64,000 nt of DNA, taken from assembly GCF_013409595.1 (NCBI RefSeq), contig NZ_JACCBD010000001.1, positions 2,852,001-2,916,000 of the forward strand, given 5' to 3'. The stretch comes from Leucobacter aridicollis (GTDB lineage: Bacteria; Actinomycetota; Actinomycetes; Actinomycetales; Microbacteriaceae). The position numbers and the translations under genes are program-made. A model generated the notes under the pieces. The model was not told where the DNA came from and did no database searches. It saw only the letters and a program-made list of their open reading frames with translations. Positions 44,692 through 54,327 of the stretch are shown here, one piece after another. The first letter of the stretch is position 1. Each line of letters starts with the position of its first letter.

Positions 44692-44930
44692 CCACAGACA
44701 ATGTCCTTTGCCCGAGACACCCACACCGGGCGACTTGGACATGACCCCCCCTATACCCTTCCCCTGCTACGCGGCGCTGGACAGCAGCAGATGGACAAAC
44801 GGACGTATCTCTGACCAACACCGCAACCAGACGGACGACAAGTGCCAGGGCGTCCATCAGTCGGCAACGGCCCGTGTCCGCGATACCAGGACACTGCCCT
44901 CATGTCGTGTCCAGCGTGCAGTCTCGCATA
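43980..44930. repeat. Patch C of dense GGACA/TGTCC pentamers
   Basis: About 29 copies in 950 bases by hand count, with roughly two expected. It spans most of the FHA gene and continues about 230 bases into noncoding sequence after the stop, which again argues for selection at DNA rather than protein level. Confidence 0.75.
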
Positions 44931-44978
44931 GCGGTGTGCGCGAACGAGAACCCGTACTAGGGTTCGGGCTCAGAACGC

Positions 44979-45022
44979 AGAATCCCCGCTACTGGAATTT
45001 CCAATAGCGGGGATTCTTTGTT
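44979..45022. terminator. Bidirectional terminator between FHA and nuclease genes
   Basis: An 18-20-bp stem with one mismatch (AGAATCCCCGCTA arm, TAGCGGGGATTCT arm, inner TGGAA/TTCCA) is followed on the plus strand by TTTG. It lies between convergent genes. Confidence 0.75.
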
Positions 45023-45042
45023 CCGGGGGCGCCGAGGTTGGG

Positions 45043-45606
45043 CTACCTGCAGGCGCCCCAGTAGCCGGCGGCCTGCGACCTCGCGGCTGCCTCAACAGTC
45101 CGGTAGTCGGCTTGACCTTGGTACGGCTTGTCGTAGGTGTACTCGAGGCCTGCTCCAGCGCCGAGAACTTCGAGAACGACGTTCGTGTTGGTCTCCGGGA
45201 TCTGAATGTGCCGGAGAAGTCTCCCGTACTTGTCGACTTGGAGTTGAGTGGGATCCGGCCGGAGCCCTACCTCCGTTCCTTCAGGAAGCAGGGAGGAAAG
45301 AAGCGCCCTGGCTTCGTTTCCGTAGCACTCATCAGGGCCGTTCCCGTGGCCGAGCTCAGGGGTGTCAATTCCGATGAGCCTGACTCGGTCTGTGCCGGTG
45401 GTGCCGTTGCGGTGAACAATGATCGTGTCGCCGTCGACGACGCGCTGAACGGTCGCGGACTCCCCTGCAACCGATTGCGGGGAACCGTCGCCGGTTCTCG
45501 CGTCCGGATTGTCTGGGAGGGCGAGTAGGTAGGCGCCGAGGAACAAAACGCCGGCGGCTGCAAGCGCGACCGCGATTCGGGTACCGCCGTCGCGAAGTGC
45601 TTTCAT
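45043..45606 (-). CDS. Secreted thermonuclease-like protein (about 187 aa)
   Basis: A staphylococcal-nuclease-fold protein. An N-terminal hydrophobic segment (about residues 11-32) exports or anchors it. Motifs VVDGDTIIV, VRLIGIDTPE, and DKYGRLLRHI carry the Ca-binding Asp residues and catalytic Arg/Glu of the family. It probably cleaves nucleic acid outside the cell or at the surface, as do nucleases on other Gram-positive conjugative elements. ATG codons at 45606 and 45609 and a GTG at 45612 directly after the upstream stop are all possible starts. Confidence 0.85.
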   Translation of the reverse strand: MKALRDGGTRIAVALAAAGVLFLGAYLLALPDNPDARTGDGSPQSVAGESATVQRVVDGDTIIVHRNGTTGTDRVRLIGIDTPELGHGNGPDECYGNEARALLSSLLPEGTEVGLRPDPTQLQVDKYGRLLRHIQIPETNTNVVLEVLGAGAGLEYTYDKPYQGQADYRTVEAAARSQAAGYWGACR

Positions 45607-45612
45607 CATCAC

Positions 45613-46302
45613 TCAGCTTAGGCTGGGGCCTGACACGCGAACCTCGACATGCTGTTGAGGGGCTGCGGCGTGGAGGTTCTGGTTGTGCTTCGCTGCGATC
45701 TCTGCTGCCCATTGTTTGGCTGCAGCCACTACGGTCTCGGCCTCACTGACCGGTACGGCGTAGCGGGGCGAGCTAAGTTGCTGGTAGGAGCCGTGGCTGT
45801 CGTATTCGCGGTAGAGGGTGTGCCAGGTGAGGCCAGTAGGGACTGCGTTTTCGTCGTCGTAGGGGTTGGTGCCGGTGTAGATGAGGTTGACGCAGAACTC
45901 GTCACCTTCTGGGTCGATTGAGGTGAGGATGTAGTGGCCCGGGGCGAAGAGTACGGGTTCTCCTTCGCCGTTCCACGAGATGGAGTCGGGCGCTTCGATG
46001 CTGACTGCTTCGAGCTGGTCGTAGAGCTTGGTGACCTGTGCTTCGCGGGCGAGGCGGTCGGTTTCGGTCTCCATCGTGATTGGTGCCTCATTCATGGAGT
46101 CGACGCGGATCATGATGCCGTCTTCTGTGGGGATTGCCCAGACGGTGCGCTCGGTTATGCCGGCGTCGTTGTCGAAGTCGACACGGCCGTAGTCGTCGGC
46201 CGATGCTGGCCGGGGTTCATCGTTTCCTGCGATGCCGTCTTTCACCCAGGGCTTGGGTTCCAGCCTTGTGCCGTGGTCGTAGGGCGATGGGCTCTGGTTC
46301 AT
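45613..46302 (-). CDS. Hypothetical acidic protein (229 aa)
   Basis: A soluble protein of ordinary composition, acidic in the first half, with no signal peptide or membrane segment. It lies directly upstream of the nuclease gene, and its stop is next to the nuclease start, so the two are probably co-transcribed. No family is recognised. Confidence 0.7.
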   Translation of the reverse strand: MNQSPSPYDHGTRLEPKPWVKDGIAGNDEPRPASADDYGRVDFDNDAGITERTVWAIPTEDGIMIRVDSMNEAPITMETETDRLAREAQVTKLYDQLEAVSIEAPDSISWNGEGEPVLFAPGHYILTSIDPEGDEFCVNLIYTGTNPYDDENAVPTGLTWHTLYREYDSHGSYQQLSSPRYAVPVSEAETVVAAAKQWAAEIAAKHNQNLHAAAPQQHVEVRVSGPSLS

Positions 46303-46310
46303 GGGTGGTC

Positions 46311-46628
46311 CTAGCTTTCTGTGGTTGGGCGGGTGGTGAGTTGGTCGATCTGGTCGCCGGTGAGGCCGATGTGCCAGTCAGGGATCTCCATCGCTGCGAC
46401 GCTGTGGCCGCCGGGGAGAACCCCGTTCATGTGGCTCGAGAGGTCTTCTTGGGCGCCGGATCGTGTCGCGCGGAACGGGAACTCTGTGTCTGGGTGGTCG
46501 CGACAGCTGCCTCGGTACGCTGGCACGCCGATGGTGAGGGGCTTGGCTTTCTCTGCTTCGATTGCGTCGAGCAGGGATCGCGCGGTGGTGATGAAAGCAT
46601 CTATTTGGTGAGGGGTGGGAGGTTTCAT
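46311..46628 (-). CDS. Hypothetical protein (105 aa)
   Basis: A small soluble protein with a helical N-terminus (IDAFITTARSLLDAIEAEK). The ATG at 46628 overlaps the upstream stop (ATGA), which decides the start; a longer open frame upstream is Arg/His-rich shadow. No family is recognised. Confidence 0.7.
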   Translation of the reverse strand: MKPPTPHQIDAFITTARSLLDAIEAEKAKPLTIGVPAYRGSCRDHPDTEFPFRATRSGAQEDLSSHMNGVLPGGHSVAAMEIPDWHIGLTGDQIDQLTTRPTTES

Positions 46629-46918
46629 GCGGGGTCCTGTTCGTAGGTGGAGAGTGTTTGGTGGATGAAGGATTTGCCGGTGCCGGCGTCTGGGACGGTG
46701 CGGTCCTGGATGTAGACCGGTGACTCTTGCGAGCCAGAACGGGAGACCACGATCCACTGACGGTTGTGGAGCACGAGGTGCATCTCGTTGCGGACAGCTG
46801 CGCCGAGTCGGGAGCTCGACCGTTTCACTACGGCCACGTATTGGCTGACGGTCGACGCGACAGTGGTGTTGCCGTTTCGGTCGAACAGGATGGTGTCGAG
46901 CTTCTCTGTGGTGTGCAT
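46625..46918 (-). CDS. Hypothetical protein (97 aa)
   Basis: A small mixed alpha/beta protein, basic, without membrane segments. It is five bases downstream of the redoxin gene and overlaps the next gene by ATGA, so it belongs to a minus-strand operon running from the redoxin to the nuclease. Confidence 0.7.
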   Translation of the reverse strand: MHTTEKLDTILFDRNGNTTVASTVSQYVAVVKRSSSRLGAAVRNEMHLVLHNRQWIVVSRSGSQESPVYIQDRTVPDAGTGKSFIHQTLSTYEQDPA

Positions 46919-46923
46919 GGCGG

Positions 46924-47163
46924 TTACCGGATCTGTGCGATCTTGTCGGGCCGGAAGCCGGACCAGTGGTCACTGCCGGTGACTACTACGGGGGCTTGGA
47001 GGTAGCCGAGTGCTTTTACGGCGTCGACCGCATCGTCGTCTTCGCTAAGGTCGACAATCTTGTAGTCGATGCCTTTGGAATCGAGCGCACGGTAGGTTGC
47101 GGTGCACTGCACGCATGAAGGCTTGGAGTAGACGGTGACCTGGTTGTCGGTGTTCTCGTTCAA
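46924..47163 (-). CDS. NrdH-type glutaredoxin-like redoxin (79 aa)
   Basis: A thioredoxin-fold redoxin with active-site CVQC (Cys17, Cys20), preceded by VYSKPS and followed by a conserved cis-proline segment QAPVVV and the C-terminal WSGFRPDKI that matches NrdH proteins. NrdH donates electrons to class Ib ribonucleotide reductase; on a mobile element it may support DNA synthesis in the recipient. It heads the operon ending with the nuclease gene. Confidence 0.85.
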   Translation of the reverse strand: MNENTDNQVTVYSKPSCVQCTATYRALDSKGIDYKIVDLSEDDDAVDAVKALGYLQAPVVVTGSDHWSGFRPDKIAQIR

Positions 47164-47585
47164 TGGGTGCCTCCGTGTGTCTCTTGCTCAGTGATGCTGT
47201 GTGTCGCGCAGTGTGTTTCACCTCCCTCTGATTTCTTTTTGCCGGGGAGGCGAGAATCGCCGACAGCGACGCGAAGCCGAAGCGCCAAGTGGAGGAGCCG
47301 GCCCGCACGGCTGCAGCGAAGCGGAAGACGGGCGAGACGGTGACGCCCGGACGATCGGTGGAGTAAAGCGCAACCGGCTGGCCGGCCGCCTGGTGTGGAG
47401 GCGCAGCGGCGCTATCCTGTCGCTTGCTTCCCGGCACATAGATTGCAGGCGGGGCCTGTTTGAGCCGCGCGCGGAGCGCGTGTCCTCCTGGCAGGAGTGA
47501 AGCGAGTGCTTCCCGCGAAGCGGTAAGAGAGGTGCGCGGGGGGTGTACCCCTCGCGTGGAGCAGAGCCACACTGATGGCCTCTAT
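47164..47585. other. Noncoding region with hairpins, possible oriT
   Basis: About 420 bases rich in CGAAGCG-like motifs with no credible gene. Two hairpins stand out: GAAGC-GAGT-GCTTC (47499-47512) and a nine-pair stem around TGTA at 47535-47556 (CGCGGGGGG facing CCCCTCGCG). Short inverted repeats in a gene-free region at the end of the transfer genes could be an origin of transfer, but no nic site can be recognised. Confidence 0.35.
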
Positions 47586-47882
47586 ATGTGGACCCCAACA
47601 TGGCACAAAGCCGCCGATGGAGTACTAGCTTCAGACAACGTCTACGGAACTATTACCATCACAGAACAGTGGTTCGTCGAGGGTGGGGAGCTGGTCGCGA
47701 GAACTGCAGCTGAAGTTTGGGATTACGGAGACGTCATTCCGTCTTTCTTGAATTACCTCAAAAGACAGCCTCTCGAGTTGCGGCGATCTATCGTGACTTC
47801 CGAGCGGGGGGGCCGCTGCAAGTGCCGCGCGCATGGCGGAAGGACGCCAGGGCCTTGCCGGACGGGATCAGTCATTTCATGA
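47586..47882 (+). CDS. Possible short or broken gene (98 aa)
   Basis: The frame reads as a normal protein for about 70 residues (WFVEGGELVARTAAEVWDYG), then becomes Arg/Gly-rich, as if frameshifted near 47800. Base composition is lower in GC than the surroundings. No ribosome binding site or family is evident, so it may be a gene remnant at the element boundary. Confidence 0.35.
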   Translation: MWTPTWHKAADGVLASDNVYGTITITEQWFVEGGELVARTAAEVWDYGDVIPSFLNYLKRQPLELRRSIVTSERGGRCKCRAHGGRTPGPCRTGSVIS

Positions 47883-47978
47883 CGTTCCTCCGGTACTTGA
47901 GAACGGTCGCCATGGATTGTTCAGCTAGCGTAGAGAATAATCGATTTCAGCGAAATCCCCGAGGATTGGCGGCCCATC

Positions 47979-48256
47979 ATGACCACGCGCTCGGACGCAG
48001 CATGGCTGCTAGATTCTGGTGGAGATCCCTTCTATGAACGGTATGACAGGCCGTTGGCATTGACGAACTCCGTTATGCCCCGAAGGTGCCGCTCAAGCGC
48101 ATCTATGCGCAGTACTTGGGTAAAGGCTCGACGACGGTCGCGAGGCTTGATCGGCCTGACGAGCGCTGGCACGCCTCGCTTGCGGAGAGGGTGACCGAGA
48201 GTTGGCGCCGGCCGAGCATGTGCTCGCGATCTCCGATTAGCTGCGGGGGGGGGTAG
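47979..48256 (+). pseudogene. Broken TetR-family regulator
   Basis: The start reads LLDSGGDPFYERYD in one frame. After a shift near 48050 another frame reads GIDELRYAPKVPLKRIYAQY and RPDERWHASLAERV. Together these follow the order of a TetR N-terminal helix-turn-helix and its next helix, but the rest of the gene is missing. It is a decayed chromosomal or element gene at the junction. Confidence 0.6.
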
Positions 48257-48499
48257 CGGCGGTGCATGTGTCATCGCCTTCGGAGAGCTCGGCGCGATCT
48301 CCCCGCGTGCCGCGGAGGCGGCTCGCACCCACAAACGCCGGATGCACGGCTAAGGGAGCGTGTGTGTGTGAGTTTCACACCCGGTTCGGAGCCACGGGCC
48401 GCGCGACAGCGGTACTGTGTTTCGTGAGGACTTTTGGGTCGGGCCACTCTGTGCTGCTGCCGAGTCGGTCCGCCGCTACGCAGGAGGACGGAAGCGCGC

Positions 48500-51325
48500 A
48501 TGGAGACAGAGAAGAACGTGCATCGTGCCAGGCGCACGTCTCCTCGTGTGAAGCGACGAGCATTCGTCGGAAACACGCTGGAGCGGGCGAAACAGCAGAA
48601 TGGTATGCTGCTCGTTGTCGATGGCGACGCGGGCATGGGCAAGACCGTATTGCTCCGGGAGATCGTGAGCGCTGCGGTGGCGGACGGCGGCTGGCAGGCG
48701 ACCTTCGCAAGAACCGACGAGATTGAGCGCAACGAGCCATACAGCTTCATGGAGCGCTTTATTGCAAGCGGGCCGGTATCCGACTGGCATTTTATGCCAG
48801 ATTCCCACACCAACCCTGTCGAACTCGCCCGTGAGTGTGTGCAGCGCCTCCTCGCCGAGGGCGATGGGCACAGCGGCGGTCGTGTGCTCGTGATTGATGA
48901 CGCTCAGTGGGTCGATGCGGAGTCCGAGAGGGTTCTGCGCTACATGATCCCCCGCCTCATTCGCAGAGGCACGCTGCTCGTGTTCGGCGTGCGGAGCCCG
49001 AACCTTCCTGGCTCCTTCGGGGAGTTTCTTACGGGCCTCGCGATCGACAGCCCTCTCGACGTGTCGCACCACCTAGACCCGCTCACGGCCCCCGAGATCT
49101 CCGCGCTCACGCTGGAACTTCACGGTGTCGGCATTTCCGACCGGTCCGCCAGACGCATCCTCGAAGCCACCGGCGGCACATTTCTTGGTGTCGACAGCGT
49201 GCTCTCATCGATCTCGGAACGCGAGATCGCGCGCCAGCACCTCACCTGGGATACGACGATTCACGTCACCATGGCGAGCGACAGCCCGCTGCTCCACCGG
49301 TTCGCGCAGCTAAGCCCCGAAGCGCAGGTCACCAGTGAGCTCGTCTGCCTCGCGGGGCACGAGCTGCCGCGGGCGAGCCTGCGCAAAGCTTCCGAGATGC
49401 TCGGATCGGAGTTGTCACTCGAAGAGGCCCTCACCGCCCAAGTGCTCGTCGAATCGGGGTACGGGGACACAATTATGCCCCGCCACGCTCTGCTCGCGGA
49501 GGCGATCGCTGACACGGTGACGACCGCGCGGGCGAAACCGATGCACCTGGCGCTCGCCGCGGTGACGAGCGGGCACCGTTCGCTGCTCCACCTCATCCGC
49601 GGAGCGGACCGCTGGGACGCCGCGCTGCACGCGGCAGTGGACACCTATGTTGACGCCGCAGTCGATCAGGGCCGCCTCGCGAACGCTGCTGAAATCCTGC
49701 GCGAGGCCCTCGCGCTCGCCACCACCTCGGACGCACGCACCCGGCTCATCGAAGACCTGCTTCTCGTGCACATGCAGGCGAAGACGAGCTACTTCGCCCT
49801 CGACCTGCTCGCCGAGGTTGAGGGGCTCCCGCTGAGCATTTTGCACGAAGTGCTCGGTATCGTGCTCGCTGCGCACGAGGTCGGGCGAGAACTCCCCGCT
49901 GCCCGGGTTCAGCAGCTACTCGCGATGGAACCGAGCACGGCCGACGAGCGGGTAGCGCTTGCCTACTTCGCATTCATGGTTGTGATTCTGACGATGCGCA
50001 CCTCAGAACATGACGAGCTGCCGCAATTCATTGCACTCGCACAGATGCTGGTCGCGCGCATGCCAGACGACCCTGCCGAGCTCTCGAACCCGCGTATCGG
50101 CTGGATGCTTGACAAGACCGGCCAACTGCTGCTCCTCGATTGCTATCAGATGGTGCACAACCAGGCACACGCCGACTCCGCCGCGGTGCGGAAGGCACTG
50201 CCCGGTCTCATCGAGCGGGCCGAGGGGCTCGCGGACAGCGCCTCAAAGGTCGATGCGTTCGTCGCCATCGCTGGGGCCGAAGTCTCGATCGGTGCGCTCG
50301 ACACCGCGCGTGATCGCGCGCAGCGGTCCGTCGACATGCTCGAACACGTCAGTCTGCCCTGGGCCGCGGGTACGGCTCGCATCATTCTCCTTAACTGCAT
50401 GATGCTGCAGGGCGACTATGACGCTGCCATCGAGTTCATGGATCTCACCGAGGAGCTCGCATACATCACGATGGATGTCGAGGCTCGGCTGAGCATGTCC
50501 GCACTGCGCGTGTGGGTATCCGCGATCACCAACGAGAATGATGCGAGCGCGCACGTTGGGCAGGCGCGACGCCAGCGTGAGATGAACTGGGAGGGCTACG
50601 AGCCCGACCTCACACTCATTGCCGACTGCGAGGCCTCGCGGGCTCGCGGCGACGACGAGGGCGTGCTCGCGGCGAGTTCGGGGCGGTGGGCGGATCAGGT
50701 CCGCAACACCCGACACGGGTTCCTCACCTATCGCGCCGAGGCACTGATCCACACGGGCAAGCTCGACGAGGCGAAAGAACTCGTCGACCAGCTCGCCGAG
50801 TGGCGAGGCACGCGCTGGCTCGAATACTGGGGCACGCTCGACTGGCTGCAGGCCCGGCTCGCTGAGGCCCAGGGCGACACTCAGGTGGCGATGTGGCACT
50901 ACGAGGCCGCGGTGCGTAACCGGGCGTTCCCGCTCGCGCTCGGCCTCGCACTCACGGACTACGGAAACCTCCTGCTGCAGGCGGGGCGGCGCACCGAGGC
51001 CGCCGAGCGGCTCGACGCGGCCGTGCGCGAATTTGAGCGGATCGGAGCCGACGGATACCTCCCTCGTGCACGCACACTGCTCCAGCAGACTGCCGAAGCA
51101 CACGGTGGATCAGGCGCGGCCCTGCTCGGGAGCCTCACCGAACGCGAGCGGCAGATCGTCGCGCAGCTCGTGAAGGGGCGCTCGAACAATCAGATCGCCG
51201 AGTCGTTCGTCGTGTCGGTCGCGACGGTGCGGTCGCACGTGTCAAACGTGCTGCGCAAGCTCAGGCTCTCCTCCCGCGGCGAGGTCCTCAGGCTTATGCG
51301 AGAGGCGGCGGATCCGCAGACCTAG
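48500..51325 (+). CDS. LAL-type LuxR regulator with STAND ATPase (941 aa)
   Basis: A large ATP-binding regulator. Walker A GDAGMGKT lies at residues 42-49, followed by a VLVIDDAQW Walker B-type segment, a long helical TPR-like region and a C-terminal LuxR helix-turn-helix (LTERERQIVAQL, then VSVATVRSHVSNVLRKL). Such proteins switch on promoters in response to a ligand sensed by the TPR region. The ATG at 48500 has GGAGGACGGAAG upstream. It is convergent with a second LuxR gene only six bases away and may regulate the neighbouring Ini-like cluster. Confidence 0.88.
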   Translation: METEKNVHRARRTSPRVKRRAFVGNTLERAKQQNGMLLVVDGDAGMGKTVLLREIVSAAVADGGWQATFARTDEIERNEPYSFMERFIASGPVSDWHFMPDSHTNPVELARECVQRLLAEGDGHSGGRVLVIDDAQWVDAESERVLRYMIPRLIRRGTLLVFGVRSPNLPGSFGEFLTGLAIDSPLDVSHHLDPLTAPEISALTLELHGVGISDRSARRILEATGGTFLGVDSVLSSISEREIARQHLTWDTTIHVTMASDSPLLHRFAQLSPEAQVTSELVCLAGHELPRASLRKASEMLGSELSLEEALTAQVLVESGYGDTIMPRHALLAEAIADTVTTARAKPMHLALAAVTSGHRSLLHLIRGADRWDAALHAAVDTYVDAAVDQGRLANAAEILREALALATTSDARTRLIEDLLLVHMQAKTSYFALDLLAEVEGLPLSILHEVLGIVLAAHEVGRELPAARVQQLLAMEPSTADERVALAYFAFMVVILTMRTSEHDELPQFIALAQMLVARMPDDPAELSNPRIGWMLDKTGQLLLLDCYQMVHNQAHADSAAVRKALPGLIERAEGLADSASKVDAFVAIAGAEVSIGALDTARDRAQRSVDMLEHVSLPWAAGTARIILLNCMMLQGDYDAAIEFMDLTEELAYITMDVEARLSMSALRVWVSAITNENDASAHVGQARRQREMNWEGYEPDLTLIADCEASRARGDDEGVLAASSGRWADQVRNTRHGFLTYRAEALIHTGKLDEAKELVDQLAEWRGTRWLEYWGTLDWLQARLAEAQGDTQVAMWHYEAAVRNRAFPLALGLALTDYGNLLLQAGRRTEAAERLDAAVREFERIGADGYLPRARTLLQQTAEAHGGSGAALLGSLTERERQIVAQLVKGRSNNQIAESFVVSVATVRSHVSNVLRKLRLSSRGEVLRLMREAADPQT

Positions 51326-51331
51326 CCGCGC

Positions 51332-53248
51332 TCAGCCGCGGTCGCTCAGCAGATCGTGCAGCTTCTCGAGGAGATCCGCCCGGCTTGACGCGCCGATCCG
51401 CGTGCGGATGCGTGCGATGTGGTGTTCGACAGTCTTCGGCGAGATGAATAGCTGCTCGCCGATCGCACGGTAGCCCTGCCCCTCGAGCACGAGACTCGCG
51501 ACCTCAACCTCGCGCGCAGTGAGCACCGAGGGCGACGTAGCGGGTCGCCCCTCGCTGCCACCCTGCTCCTTGATGATCTCGCGGGCGAGCTGCATCATCG
51601 AGAGCGCGCTCTCGCGCTCGGGGTGCTGCAGCGCGGCCTGCCCCGCGAGCCGCGACGCCTCCCAGGTGTGCCCGCTGCCAGCGAGGGCGCGGGCACTCGC
51701 TGCCACGGAGTCGAAATCGACCTCCCCCCTAAGCACGTCGAGCCAGGTTCCCCCAGCCACCGCAAGTGTCGCCGCGTAGCGGCTGGCTTCGCCCGCACGT
51801 ACGAGCGCGTTCGCGTAGGGGATGAGTGCGGCGGGGTCCTCAGCCTGAAACGCTGCCTGCACGCCGTGCCAGTGCAGCGGCGTCGACCACACGACCGGCT
51901 CGCCCATCGTCGCGAGCAGTTCGGTCGCCGCCTGCAGCATGCGGGAGATGTGCGCGGAATCCCTGAGCCTTGCGGCGAGTACCAGCATTTCCCCGAATGG
52001 GAGCAGGTCGTACAGGGTGATCTGCAGCCCGAAACTGTGTCTGCGAATCTCTCGCCAGGCCTCCCGCATCGCCGGCAGATCGCTGTGCCGTCGCGCAAGC
52101 CCGCCGCGCAAGCACCAGTAGAGCAGGAGGTCACGGTCGCACAGCTCGCGGGGATCTTGGAGCTCGGCGATCCTGCGTTCTGCCGCTTCGAGCCCGCCGC
52201 GCATCATCAGCCCCCAGGCGATGAGCAGCAGGTGCCTGCGGCGACCCGGCTCACCGCCGAGCTCAAGGCGCAGGGCGCGCTCGAGCACGATCTCGGCGGC
52301 GGCGGGCTCCCCGCGACCGAACGCGACGAGGGCCGCGATCGCGGCCGGGGTCTCCGGCAGCAGCACCTCGTCGCCGAGGGACGCAAGCGTTGACACTGAC
52401 CCGGCGAGGAGCTCGAGTGCGCGGTCCCCAAAGCCCTCAGTGCTCGCAATCAGGCCATCAGCGAAATCGGTGAGTCCCGCAGCCCTGTTCGTGAGGCCGT
52501 TCTGCGCCATCGCCTCACGCCACTGTCGGGCCGCGGGAAGGTCGCCGCGGCCGATGGCGGCGACCACGGCCCAGGCTGCGTCGACTCCGATCCGCTCCTC
52601 GCCGACGTGGCGATACAGCGCGAGCGCGCGCTCGAGGCGGTTGCTCTGAATATGGGCGGCGGCAGCGAGGAGAGCTGCGCTGGTTTGGGTCGCGGTATCC
52701 GAAGACGGAGAGTCGAGGAGTTTCTCAGTGAGTGCGAGCACCTCGTCTGGCCGGCTCCGAGCGGCCGCATCAGTTGCGCGGCGCAGCATGAGCGTGTCGT
52801 CGCTCTCGCCACGAGCACGCGCGACCATCCCGAGTGCTGCGGCGAGGCCGGCCTCGTCGGGGTGCCTGCTGGTCGCGCGGATGAGCAGGTCAATGAGCGC
52901 CTCCGCTGCGCACCCGGACTCAGCGAGGGCGATGAGCGTTGTCGGGCGAGCGGTCACACCGGTCCTGAGCTCCGCAAGCACCTGCTCCTGCACTTCGCGC
53001 AGCTCCGTGCCCGCAGACTCGGCGACCAGGCGGGTCGCCGCCGAGGTGCGCAGCACGCCGTCGTGCAGGTGCACCGAGCCCTCCTGCATGAGCGCGGTCA
53101 GGTCCTCGTGGATCGCCTGCTGCGGCCGTGAGATGCGCGTTGAGAGTTCGCCCGCGTCGTACGGGCAGCTCACCGCGATGTGCAGGAGCAGCGTGCGGAA
53201 CTCGCGTTCGCGATCCACCGCGGTCGTGTCCGTGCCCCCCGCGCTCAT
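51332..53248 (-). CDS. LuxR-family regulator without ATPase domain (638 aa)
   Basis: The C-terminal 65 residues form a LuxR helix-turn-helix (LTAREVEVASLVLEGQ, then ISPKTVEHHIARIRTRIG). The rest is a helical repeat region like the TPR part of LAL regulators. No Walker A is present, and the N-terminus resembles a small winged-helix-like segment. The ATG at 53248 overlaps the stop of the Hsp70-like gene (ATGA), so the pair is co-expressed; the ATPase of the neighbouring protein might serve as its sensor partner. Confidence 0.85.
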   Translation of the reverse strand: MSAGGTDTTAVDREREFRTLLLHIAVSCPYDAGELSTRISRPQQAIHEDLTALMQEGSVHLHDGVLRTSAATRLVAESAGTELREVQEQVLAELRTGVTARPTTLIALAESGCAAEALIDLLIRATSRHPDEAGLAAALGMVARARGESDDTLMLRRATDAAARSRPDEVLALTEKLLDSPSSDTATQTSAALLAAAAHIQSNRLERALALYRHVGEERIGVDAAWAVVAAIGRGDLPAARQWREAMAQNGLTNRAAGLTDFADGLIASTEGFGDRALELLAGSVSTLASLGDEVLLPETPAAIAALVAFGRGEPAAAEIVLERALRLELGGEPGRRRHLLLIAWGLMMRGGLEAAERRIAELQDPRELCDRDLLLYWCLRGGLARRHSDLPAMREAWREIRRHSFGLQITLYDLLPFGEMLVLAARLRDSAHISRMLQAATELLATMGEPVVWSTPLHWHGVQAAFQAEDPAALIPYANALVRAGEASRYAATLAVAGGTWLDVLRGEVDFDSVAASARALAGSGHTWEASRLAGQAALQHPERESALSMMQLAREIIKEQGGSEGRPATSPSVLTAREVEVASLVLEGQGYRAIGEQLFISPKTVEHHIARIRTRIGASSRADLLEKLHDLLSDRG

Positions 53249-54327
53249 CGCTGCACCAGCGCACTGGCCCTTGTCGGAATCCCGGAGCCAGGAGGCGCTT
53301 CCGCGCCGTGAGCGCTGTGCGGCGGCCGCAGTTTGTGCCACCAGCTCCGCAGCCCCGAGGGTCGCCGTCGAGGGCCGGGGTGCAGCGAGATTGCACCCCT
53401 TGCTGCGGTGAGGCGCAGATCATCTGGGACGTGGACCGCGAGCCCGAGGTCGGCTGAGAGCCGTTGACTGATCACTGGCATGACGGCGAGCCCACCGGTG
53501 AGGAGAACCGCACCGATCTCCTCATCGGACTGCTCGATCGCGGTGCGCAGCATCCGCAGTATTGCCTCGAGCCACGGATCGGCGAGTTCGTCGAGTTCGC
53601 TGCGCACGAGCAGGAGCTTCCGCTCCGCCCCCGGCAACCTGGGCTGAACCGAGGCCATGGCGCTGCGAGAGAGCGTCTCGCGCAAGTTGCGGCACTGCTC
53701 GAGCGCCTCGCGGGCGGCCCGAAGCGTCTCGGAACTCGTCACGTTGATCTCATCCCCGAGATCAGTGAGCCCCCGCACGAGGTGTTGCAGCACGGCCGCA
53801 TCGAGGTGCTCACCACCCTCACTACTCACCAGCCGCGGGCTTGGCACGGCGCGCGGACGTGTCGCGCAATCGCGCACGACGACCAGGCTCGTGAGCCGGC
53901 TGCGCAGGCTCACGACGGCCACGGTGTCGGGAAGGGGTTCGATGCTCGCCTGATAGCCAGCGACCGCGGCCTCGGCATCGTTTACGAGGTCCGCGTAGAC
54001 GCCGAGCCCAGCGAGGGCGTTCGCGAGCTCAGCCACGACCTGCGGTGGCCACCACCCAGGCACCGCGAGTGCGACCGGTTCGGCGACCCCGCGACCTCGA
54101 ATTGCCTCTGCGACCATCGACGCGTACAGCCCGACTGATTCGATGACCTCGCTTGTGCCGTCGACCACGCGCACATACGGCACCCCGTCGGCGATGCGCT
54201 GCAGCAAATCCGCTGGGGCTCCGGCGGGATCGAAGTCGACGCGTTCCCCGGAGCTGAACTCGAGCCCAGTCGCGCCGGCTTCGATGCCGATGATTCCGGC
54301 ACCGGTCGCTCCCGCACTGATGGTCAT
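53245..54327 (-). CDS. Hsp70/actin-fold ATPase-like protein (360 aa)
   Basis: An ASKHA-type protein resembling the N-terminal half of Hsp70: IGIEAGATGLEF at the start (phosphate loop, degenerate compared with DLGTT), VALAVPGWWP, NDAEAAVAGYQAS, a segment with GGEHLDAAVLQHL, and LLTGGLAVMPVISQRL near the end. The substrate-binding domain of DnaK is absent. Similar proteins accompany IniB/IniA genes in actinobacteria. The start is the ATG at 54327 after GGGGAACC. It is divergent from the IniB-like gene. Confidence 0.78.
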   Translation of the reverse strand: MTISAGATGAGIIGIEAGATGLEFSSGERVDFDPAGAPADLLQRIADGVPYVRVVDGTSEVIESVGLYASMVAEAIRGRGVAEPVALAVPGWWPPQVVAELANALAGLGVYADLVNDAEAAVAGYQASIEPLPDTVAVVSLRSRLTSLVVVRDCATRPRAVPSPRLVSSEGGEHLDAAVLQHLVRGLTDLGDEINVTSSETLRAAREALEQCRNLRETLSRSAMASVQPRLPGAERKLLLVRSELDELADPWLEAILRMLRTAIEQSDEEIGAVLLTGGLAVMPVISQRLSADLGLAVHVPDDLRLTAARGAISLHPGPRRRPSGLRSWWHKLRPPHSAHGAEAPPGSGIPTRASALVQR

